Part shown: piece by piece, positions 56,527 to 64,000 of the stretch
Position numbering within the stretch: the stretch's first letter is position 1
How the letters are laid out: each line of letters starts with the position of its first letter
From: Lyophyllum atratum
Lineage: Eukaryota > Basidiomycota > Agaricomycetes > Agaricales > Lyophyllaceae
Length of the DNA stretch: 64,000 nt
Assembly (NCBI GenBank): GCA_014905825.1
Contig: JACGCN010000012.1
Location: forward strand, 558,001-622,000
Direction of reading: 5' to 3'
The notes under the pieces: generated by a model
The model's input: the letters and a program-made list of their open reading frames with translations, nothing else
Told to the model about the DNA's origin: nothing
The model's database searches: none
Program-made: the position numbers and the translations under genes

Positions 56527-57451
56527 TGAGACATGTTTTACAACTTCCCCCGAGGATTTCTTTGCTAAGTGGCATCTCTAGACGGGTGGGAGGTCGAGAT
56601 GGGACAAGTAAATGTGTATTTCTAAGTCCTTCTTCCATCTAGATAACTATCCAAAGCTTACTACATGTATGGCACCATAGTATCAACTCCCTATCCTGAT
56701 TCAAGATTTTTGTATATGCCTGCAACCATGGCGCGTGATGGATTAGGACGAAGTTCCGACAGGTTCCAAGAGAAAGTAAGGTTTTTTCTTCATCGGCATC
56801 CCTGTGAATGACCCGGCATATCCATCGTCAACGGATATCGGCAGGTCGAGATTGGCCACGTAACATAATTTACTGCCAATTCATTAGGTATGTTATGTTT
56901 AAAGTAAACTAGTTTCGACTCACTGGCTCGCATGCTTAGGTAGCCAGACATTATTCTTCTGATGGACATCGGCATCGCACTGGACTCCTATCATCTCTGG
57001 CCTCTTTTATCTGTAGCATCACTCGTATCTCTTTACGCAAGGCTAAAAGATGACCCCACCAGGATACTATGAACAGGATTTGACGCTTCCCGGACGGCCA
57101 GCTTGCCTTCCTAAGCTGTTGCAGGCTTTTCACCACCCGCTCCATGCTCACATATTCTATTTTGGGCGGTCCATCATATACCAGAAACTAACGAAGGAAG
57201 CCATGACTGAGGCTCTGAAGGTGGAGATGCAACTTCCACAGGGAACCGTACACGATGTCGCAAATGCCGGTGAGCACCTTTCTTTCTTTCCATCTCAAGC
57301 AGTGGTAACACCTGTTAGGTGATTTGGAGTTAAAGGACAGTGATTTTCTGTTCTCAAGGGACGTAGATGGAGATGAGGACCCAGAGAATGATATTTTACA
57401 GGTGTGGGTGTCTGGAAAGTTTGTATCATCCAGCCATACCTATTTTCTTAT
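56527..57451. other. No recognised gene before the LTR
   Basis: Short plus frames at 57050-57322 and 57324-57450 (LKDSDFLFSRDVDGDEDPEN) may be fragments of one unknown protein into which the LTR element inserted. Confidence 0.3.
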
Positions 57452-57813
57452 TGTTAGAACAGGCAAGCGCAGGGATGTCAGGTTAGACAGCTACAAGCTG
57501 AAGTCCGAAGTTAGAAACTAGTATATTGAGGAACTGACTGATCTACTCACCTGAAGTCCGAAGTTAGAAACTGGGGACTTCAGGTCAATCTAATCTACTA
57601 TATATACTGTGCACAAGAAGGCTGTGTGCACTGGTTAGATGGTAGCTAAGGAAACTGATCTGGTCAACAGGCAGTGTAGTAAGTCACCATCAAGATGGTG
57701 ATGCAACCAACACAGCCTGCAACACAGGAATGCTGTACAGTAACAACCATCAAGATGGTTGATGGGAGATAGGTTGGGAACGAGATTAGATAGCCCAAAA
57801 GGCGTTTCTAACA
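57452..57813 (-). repeat. 3' LTR (left copy), 362 bp
   Basis: Bounded by TGTTAGAA at 57452 and its complement TTCTAACA at 57806-57813. It contains a duplicated GAAGTCCGAAGTTAGAAACT (about 57501 and 57554) and two small palindromes, CACCATCAAGATGGTG and AACCATCAAGATGGTT. The right edge is chosen from the 8-bp inverted ends; a longer LTR cannot be excluded because the second copy is cut off by the window. Confidence 0.7.
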
Positions 57814-58737
57814 AGCCCTTAATGAAAAGGCACCGAGAATGATCAGACGGATAAGAAGACTTAGCGTCGAAGGCCGCAAAGAGTCCTCGTGTCTTGAAAC
57901 TTGAATAAACTTGTATCTTGAGGCTTTTTAGGCCTTTCTGAGTCTCTCAACTAAGAGAAAAGAGCAGGAAAAAGAGCTTGCGTCATTCAACAGGTGGACG
58001 GACACCTATATACATGGTAATAATAGCTCGCGACGTGCGTACTCTCACACTCGCGGCTTCTGACTACAATGCGGGGGATGGGATTGGATGGGGGGGGACG
58101 ACAGTAACACGAGCCAAAGTTCAAGGAATAGAGAGGAATGTAAAAGAACGATTACCTACAAGAAGCGATTTCTCGAGAAGTCCTCGGGGCGGGAATTGCT
58201 CGGGGAGCGCGGACAACGTCTGGGTCGCAACGTGACCCCGGGCACGTGCGAATTGGCGTGACCAAACGCGTCACGCTTCAACCCTACTCATCCGTCCTCT
58301 GGAAAACCTTCGAAACCTCGACTCGCAGATAACCGTTAGTACGTAAAGTTTGGGGGAGGGGAAAGGATATAAGAAGGAATGTAAAGTATGGTACATACAC
58401 GTTAAACAAAGCGTTCCCTAGCCAGGTTCTCTATGTGGTCTTCTTCGAACTTTCGCGTGAGCCGACGAATGAACTCAGAGGCAGGACGAGCTTTGAGGGT
58501 TAACCTAATAAACGAGTAATGGGTCCAAGATGTGAGTTCAACGCAAGGAAATTCGGGACTCGATCGCTAAGGCAATTCAGATAATGTCAGCGGGGCACAG
58601 CACAGGCTAAGGGCGGAACGAGTCAAAATGCAGAATTCGTGAAGCGCGCTCGGCGCTCTACCACAGTAGGGACAAATTTTAAACGATGACCCCATCGTTC
58701 AAGAAAGGAGGGCAAGAAATGAAAAGCAAGTAGGGAC
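57814..58737. other. 3' untranslated region of the LTR element
   Basis: 924 bp between the pol stop (58738) and the putative LTR edge, with no open frame of interest. There is a G-rich run on the + strand at about 58070-58100 and 58350-58365. No textbook polypurine tract is seen next to the LTR. Confidence 0.4.
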
Positions 58738-61700
58738 TCAGCGTAAGGGCATGTCTTTCGATGCTCGTTCCAGCATGTCTTCGTCGTTCAGGTATTTCAG
58801 GGGAGGAACATCACGAGTAGTCAAGTCCGAAATCGGTACGTAGGCGCCAAAACCGATGAGGCGGCCATAACGAGTGTGAAGGTAGATCGACTCCCAGTTC
58901 TCGGTTCGTCTAACGGTTCCGGCGGTGACCGATAGTCCGTATGGTGGAATGACGAAGGACGTATGATAGTTGATCCTGGAGAGAATGTCTGAGGCGTCAG
59001 CAGAAGAACTTTGCGCAGCAGCCTGAAAAACTTGGTGGACGACGTTGTCGACGGTCCAAATTGTCTGATGCTGTTCCCTGTAATAGAAAATCTTCAACCT
59101 GTCAGCAGCGACGGACTCACGACGGACGGTGCCGTCGAGTTCTCGAAGTTGGTAAGTGGTTTCGCGTAACTTCCTGTGGACGATGAAGGGACCAGACCAG
59201 CGAAGCGCACCTTTGTTTCCAAATTGCGAGTCGAGCCAAGTTTCATGTAGGAGAACCCAGGTACCTAGTTCAAAATTCCCGGAAGAAAGGTATTTCTCAT
59301 GCTTACGATGGAAATCGTCGACGGCTCGTTGACGAACGGCCTTCTGCTGTTGAAGTGCGCTAACGAGCATCTTGTCGCGACGAACAAGCTGTTGAATCCT
59401 AATCACTAGTAAGTCTTCAGTCGAGCGAACTGTATCCCAGTCTAGCGTATCCCAGGTACGGTCAGCAATATCAAATGCGAAGAACGGAAAACGGCCATAA
59501 AGGAGGAAATAAGGAGGATACCCCGTTATACGTGAACTTGTGATACGCATGGCCAATAGTCCGGCATGAACGTAAAGTGGCCATTTGCTGGAGTCTTTGC
59601 CGCACGCGCGCATGATCGAGTTGACAAGAGTCTGATGTCCACGTTCAGCGATCCCGTTGCCCTGTGGGTGGTAAGGTGAAGAGAGGATGACGGTAATACC
59701 ATACTGAGCATAAAGAATTTCAGCCGCTCCTTTGAACTCGCTTCCGCCGTCAATGATGAAGACGGGGATGTGACCGAATCGGCAGATGATATCTTCGTAC
59801 ATGAATTTCGCCCAAGTCGCGGAGTCGTTCTTTGACGCCGAGCGAGCCTCAGGCCAACCCATACTAGGTTCGATACCTTGGAGTAAGTAGTGCTTGCCAC
59901 CGTAGCCGGCTTCCATATGGACTGTGTCGAGAACGAAGTATCGGAGAATAGCCGTGCTCCATGTAGGCGAAAGGTTGATAACTGGGCGGGTTTTCGATCG
60001 AAGTTGACATATGTTGCAGGAACGCACGAAGTACGCGACATCGTCGTAGATGTTGGGCCAATAGAAACGTTCGGACAGGGTCTTGTAGGTACCGTCGCGT
60101 CCTCGATGTCCCGCTTCGTTGTGAGCTTCGGCAATGAGCTCTTGTCTGTGCGGAATGTCAGTGATAACGAGACGCGGGGGGCTACCGACCTTTGAGTATT
60201 TCCATAGTCGATTGCTTTGAACAAAGAAAGCTTTAGTTTTACGGATGAACGATCGACGCTTATCTGGGGTATCATAGTCTTCGGGTACGATGTCATCTTC
60301 GAGGTACTTGCGAATGGCGGTCCAAAGTTCCGGGGATTCGAAGTCTTTCTTCCCATAGGCATGCACTGCAGACGTGACCGGGATGTCGAGAACGTCGAAG
60401 TACCCTAGGCGGTTGTCGGTACGGTCTTCTGGCGGGAGGATGTGGCGTCTGGACGAAAGCGGGGTCGTTCTTGTTGGTGGACTTTGACCCGGACGTAGCT
60501 CTGTCATATAACAACGATGATAAGTGACCGTTTCCAGAGAAAATACTTCGCCGCCGAGCTCGCAGTCATCTTGAGTGGTTACGGGTACTTTGCGGTATTC
60601 GAATTCGCGTCCCGTGTAGGTGAAGCTGTCCGTTGTCCTGAGGAGTGAGCGACGTATCAAGGATCCACGTCTGGTGTCGTCGTCTTCGAGTACAGAAGGG
60701 TCGAAGTCTACAACCTCGTGTCTAGCCAAATGAGGATACGGAGCCGAACCAAAGATCGCAAGGTCTTCAACCATTGTTCTTGTAATGTAGGATCCGAAGG
60801 GAGTAGTCAGTATACGACGAAGTTCGAAGGCTAGGTTGACAAAGAATGCCGTGTCGATGACGGGGGCCGTCCCACGTTCGAGTGCACTAGTCGAGACGAA
60901 GTTAATATATTCACTGATAGGGGAACGTACGGGTGGTGCCGATTTCACGAAACTTGCAAGATACTGTCTGGCGTCTTCGTCTTCAGAGTCTTCTCCAATA
61001 GATTCGTGGAAGCGTTCGTATGAGGCCGAGTTGACAAAGTTGTCGAGGAAACGTTCCGCGTCCTCGTCGTCTGAGTCGTCTGGGGCTCGTCCGCGTCTTG
61101 ATAAACCGTCGGCAGCTTTATGAGAGAGGGCAGGGACGTGGTTGATAACGAAGTCGAAAAGGGTTAAGTACAAGACCCAGCGTGTCATCGGTGCATTCAG
61201 AAGGTCGGGGTTCTTGATCATTTCAGTAAGGAACTTGGCATCCGCGTCGATTCTAAAATGGATCCCCCAAATGCGATGTCGAAGGTCCTTCACTGCTCTA
61301 AATAAGCCGTAAAGTTCGCATTTCGGTTGAGAATAACGGGACTCAGTGTCATTAAAAGTTGTTGAACCAAAAAGCGCCGGGCGCTTGTCTCCTTGTTGAT
61401 ATTGCTGGAGTACCCAACCTGCACCGTGAATGCAAGAGTCGACTGCCAAGCCAACGAGGCCGTGCGAAAGAAGCTTAGCTGTGTCATAGTCTATTTTTAC
61501 CAAAACGGGTGCCGAGGACACCAAGTCTTTGAGTGCATCCATAGCCTTAAGGGCGTCGTCATCAAAGAAGAAGTCGCGTTCCGTGGATCTGGTGAGGAGG
61601 GTCAGTGGCTTCGCGATCAGGGAGAACCCTTTGATCCATTTGCGACCTACTCCTGCCGTGCCCAGGAAAGAACGAATATCAGTAACATTTCGGGGAGTAG

Positions 61701-62079
61701 GCCACTTAACGATTTTCGACACAAGTCCGTGTTCTAAGTGCCAGCCCTCGACAGAGACAATTGATCCAACAATATGTAACCTCGGCGTGGCCAAGACGAG
61801 CTTTTTACCAGATGCCGTGACGCCAGCTTCTATGAATCGTGCTAGAAAACGGTCAAATATGGTCGCATACTCGTATACCGCCCGACGAATTCCCGGGGCG
61901 ACTTCTTCGTTGTTGTACCAGGTTTTTGGACCCATTACACCTGCGTCGTCAATGAATACATTACCGTTATGAGGGATTTCTTCTACGAGCGTGTGCGTAG
62001 TGCATCGTTGGAATTCCGGGACTGAGTTCGTGGCACCTTGGGCAATCCACAGGAGCGAAGAGGACCGACCAGAGTGCAC
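58738..62079 (-). CDS. Gypsy pol: RT (second half), RNase H, integrase
   Basis: One open frame of about 1113 codons. RT begins with IAQGATNSVPEFQRC and has the palm motif VFIDDAGVMGP, then GWHLEHGLVSKI and ITDIRSFLGTAG-like VTDIRSFLGTAGVGRKW. RNase H-like: LAVDSCIHGAGWVLQQY, STTFNDTESRYSQPKCELYG, IDADAKFL. Integrase: HHCC finger (EAHNEAGHRGRDG, CNICQLRS) and core with VLDTVHMEAG (Asp), VFIIDGGSEFKG (Asp), HPQGNGIAERGHQTLVNSI (Glu), followed by a C-terminal KGALRWSGPFIVHRKL segment. The integrase looks catalytically complete. The first codons are not a true start: RT continues upstream in other frames. Confidence 0.88.
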   Translation of the reverse strand: MHSGRSSSLLWIAQGATNSVPEFQRCTTHTLVEEIPHNGNVFIDDAGVMGPKTWYNNEEVAPGIRRAVYEYATIFDRFLARFIEAGVTASGKKLVLATPRLHIVGSIVSVEGWHLEHGLVSKIVKWPTPRNVTDIRSFLGTAGVGRKWIKGFSLIAKPLTLLTRSTERDFFFDDDALKAMDALKDLVSSAPVLVKIDYDTAKLLSHGLVGLAVDSCIHGAGWVLQQYQQGDKRPALFGSTTFNDTESRYSQPKCELYGLFRAVKDLRHRIWGIHFRIDADAKFLTEMIKNPDLLNAPMTRWVLYLTLFDFVINHVPALSHKAADGLSRRGRAPDDSDDEDAERFLDNFVNSASYERFHESIGEDSEDEDARQYLASFVKSAPPVRSPISEYINFVSTSALERGTAPVIDTAFFVNLAFELRRILTTPFGSYITRTMVEDLAIFGSAPYPHLARHEVVDFDPSVLEDDDTRRGSLIRRSLLRTTDSFTYTGREFEYRKVPVTTQDDCELGGEVFSLETVTYHRCYMTELRPGQSPPTRTTPLSSRRHILPPEDRTDNRLGYFDVLDIPVTSAVHAYGKKDFESPELWTAIRKYLEDDIVPEDYDTPDKRRSFIRKTKAFFVQSNRLWKYSKVGSPPRLVITDIPHRQELIAEAHNEAGHRGRDGTYKTLSERFYWPNIYDDVAYFVRSCNICQLRSKTRPVINLSPTWSTAILRYFVLDTVHMEAGYGGKHYLLQGIEPSMGWPEARSASKNDSATWAKFMYEDIICRFGHIPVFIIDGGSEFKGAAEILYAQYGITVILSSPYHPQGNGIAERGHQTLVNSIMRACGKDSSKWPLYVHAGLLAMRITSSRITGYPPYFLLYGRFPFFAFDIADRTWDTLDWDTVRSTEDLLVIRIQQLVRRDKMLVSALQQQKAVRQRAVDDFHRKHEKYLSSGNFELGTWVLLHETWLDSQFGNKGALRWSGPFIVHRKLRETTYQLRELDGTVRRESVAADRLKIFYYREQHQTIWTVDNVVHQVFQAAAQSSSADASDILSRINYHTSFVIPPYGLSVTAGTVRRTENWESIYLHTRYGRLIGFGAYVPISDLTTRDVPPLKYLNDEDMLERASKDMPLR

Positions 62080-63230
62080 GCGAAGGTCGTCAGCGGTCGC
62101 GAAACCTGAGCAAGACGGCGTCCGTCGTATCCAGCAAATATAAGTCCGCTAAGCCATAAATGACTCGGCCAACAAAACCTTGGGCAAAATCGTCAACTCG
62201 AGGGGGGAGTCCAGCATCACGTACCGTCACTTTGTTCAATTCTTGTACATCCTGTACCAGGCGAATTCCACCCTTTTTCGCGACTGCAAATATTCGTGAG
62301 CAATAAGAAGCAGTGGAATGCTCGTACTTGTTTGCAGCAACTTGGGTCTTCAACATATCTCGTACCGTATCTTCGATTGCCTTCGGGATTTGTATCGGTT
62401 CTTGTACCCATGTTGTATGAACGGGGATCTCGTAGTCAGGGAAGTATTTTTCAGAAAATGTACCTCGTTCGGAATCGTCGAAAGCTAATGCTCGGTCACG
62501 TTCGCGGAGGACACCAACCAGAAGATCGATCTCTCGCGGTTTCAAGAAATCTGGATACACGGTCAATAGAATCGCATCAAGTCGTTCACGGGTCAGACGG
62601 GCAGTAGGGACAAATTTCGCTAAAGGAACGGGATCTAAGGTTAACAAAGGTAGAGTAGGAATAATTACCGGCTTGAACGTTTGACCCGCGGGATCGGGCA
62701 TGTAACTTTGGACCGGGTGTACTTTACGGTCGACAGTTTTGTATTTCGTTCTAGTCTGGAGGGCAGTGAGTCTTGTAGGTTCTGAGAACGCACGTTGAGT
62801 CCAGGGCGTTGGTAAAAGGTCTTGATCTGGAGATGCAAAGGCGACTTGACGTAAAGTATGGTCATAGGAATCTGGGGGGCATAACTCAATTAGTTCTGAA
62901 GAATCGTCGAAAAAAGTTTGTAAAGTTCGACCAAAGCGAGGGATGGGCACGTCCGTCTTTGGATACGTGACCTTCGCTAGTTTTCCGAATGGGAATGTTC
63001 GACGCCGACTTCGTCGGGTCTTGGCTGATGGCGACACCCTTGGTTCAAAGTTTTAGCATTGCGAGACGCGTTAGGACTACAAAGAGGGATAGAAAGAGTC
63101 GGCGGGTCGTCACCCTGATCACCGTTTTTCCAGAGACGCATTTGCATATGCCCCTGGCGGGTGTAGTTCACGGACGCGCTGTACCATTGAAGCCACGGTT
63201 GACCTAAAATCACGTCCTGACGGTCAGAAC
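62080..63230 (-). pseudogene. Gypsy protease end and RT first half, several frameshifts
   Basis: Includes DVILGQPWLQWYSASVNY (end of protease), a linker, and RT beginning with EKYFPDYEIPVHTTW, YCSRIFAVAKKGGIRLVQD, LNKVT and YGLADLY. The frame changes at about 63045 and twice between about 62140 and 62060 around the GYDGR segment of the palm, so no single protein can be made from it. Confidence 0.8.
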
Positions 63231-63941
63231 CTACACCTCCGGTAGAAATAAAGAAATGGTGGTCGAATCGATGTCCAGAAATTGATACTTTAGCGTCTCG
63301 AACGCATCCCCGAGTTGGACAGGGTTACCGTTAATACCTTTGAGCGACCACCGAGTCCCGTCGAGATCGAGTGCTAGGTTCGTTTGATCGTAAAGTCCAG
63401 AAGTGATGAGGTTAAGTTCCGAGCCTGTGTCAACCATGAAGTAAACGGGAACGTTGCCGAATTTGCCTTCGAATCGTCCAGTGACCATAGCGTAAAGGGG
63501 TTGAACATGAATCTTGATGGCCGCTGCATATCGTCGGTAAATGTCGTCCTCGTCGTCCTCGTCCGGGTGGTAGTCCACTTGAACACGGGATTCGGCGATC
63601 TCGGGCGACCAAAGAGCATCTTCAAAGTCGTCGTCGGCCTCCATGGTACCTACCCAGCGTCGGTCGTAGTCTGAATAGCAAGGCTCTTCGTCAATCATGT
63701 CTACAAGGTTAGCTGTAACTGGCGGTTTGTCGGTGTACTCCCTTCGTGTTTTGGTAAGGTTTGCGAATCTACGTTGCATTTCGGGAGAAGCACCAAGTAA
63801 GTCTCGTAAGGAAAGAGTAATGGACGTAGCTAGAATCTTGTCTTGTAACGCGTCCGCGTCGTAGGACTCTTGAACAGTTGAAGTAAAATGGTAGGCTGGA
63901 CCGGTTTTCGCCTGAGGGTTTTTGCCAGTTGCGTCGTGCAT
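63231..63941 (-). pseudogene. Gypsy pre-protease and retropepsin region
   Basis: Opens with MHDATGKNPQ at 63941, then DKILATSITLSLRDLLGASP and the aspartic protease motif FMVDTGSELNLI. The frame is lost at about 63298, because the next expected segment (SISGHRFDHHFFIS) is in a neighbouring frame. Upstream gag and zinc-knuckle sequence is absent. Confidence 0.8.
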
Positions 63942-63948
63942 ATCGTAG

Positions 63949-64000
63949 TGTTAGAACAGGCAAGCGCAGGGATGTCAGGTTAGACAGCTACAAGCTGAAG
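63949..64000 (-). repeat. 5' LTR (right copy), first 52 bases in window
   Basis: TGTTAGAACAGGCAAGCGCA and the following 32 bases are identical to 57452-57503. It is cut by the window end. Confidence 0.85.

Larger units (their letters stand above)
57452..64000 (-). mobile_element. Gypsy/Ty3-type LTR retrotransposon, gag-less, extends past the window
   Basis: Two LTR starts (57452 and 63949) share at least 52 identical bases. Internal DNA codes on the minus strand for protease, reverse transcriptase, RNase H and integrase in that order, with the integrase last, as in Ty3/Gypsy. No gag and no leader lie between the 5' LTR (right) and the protease frame: the first ATG is only 7 bases from the LTR edge. 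Confidence 0.88.

Overview
The window is nuclear DNA of a filamentous basidiomycete, most likely a mushroom-forming agaricomycete. The evidence is dense short spliceosomal introns of about 45-80 bp, basidiomycete-type protein families, and transposon families typical of that class (KDZ with CxC5/CxC6 cysteine clusters, Plavaka, Harbinger with a SANT partner, tyrosine-recombinase retroelements, Gypsy). A more precise placement is not supported by what I can read.

The left third (1-20.8 kb) is compact, gene-rich and apparently healthy housekeeping DNA. In order it holds: the 3' part of IMP dehydrogenase (+), a small secreted protein (+), an HMCES/SRAP DNA-protein crosslink sensor (-), a histone-fold TFIID-like subunit (+), a PDK1-type kinase (+), CCT gamma (+), mitochondrial acyl carrier protein (-), the ribosome-biogenesis GTPase BMS1 (-), and a Ppc89/Cep57-type spindle pole body protein (+). 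I rebuilt exon structures from reading-frame phase, GT-AG (or GC-AG) boundaries and family motifs. Two gene pairs share divergent promoters of about 200 bp, and one pair of co-directional genes is only 73 bp apart.

From 21.1 to 32.2 kb lies a nested transposon complex bracketed by a perfect 21-bp inverted repeat. It contains a KDZ element with an apparently intact spliced transposase and a convergent GRF-finger accessory gene, abutting a PIF/Harbinger element. The Harbinger element is interrupted by a 5'-truncated tyrosine-recombinase (DIRS/Ngaro-like) retroelement whose recombinase has lost a catalytic arginine. The Harbinger DDE gene is broken, but its SANT partner gene is open.

From 32.2 to 57.4 kb is a gene-poor, AT-rich graveyard. 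It holds a Plavaka-like transposase pierced by a MITE with a 3-bp target duplication, a ~65-bp minisatellite, an isolated ~1-kb fragment of 25S rDNA plus ITS2, and copies of a repeat rich in ACCGGT. It also holds a 3,785-bp head-to-tail duplication that looks perfect and contains a 933-bp foldback element, and an NGN/KOW-domain gene cut into three pieces with its middle inverted.

The right end (57.4-64 kb) is a Gypsy/Ty3-type LTR retrotransposon on the minus strand. It is gag-less, frameshifted in protease and reverse transcriptase, and has a long open RT-RNase H-integrase frame. Its second LTR starts 51 bases before the window ends.
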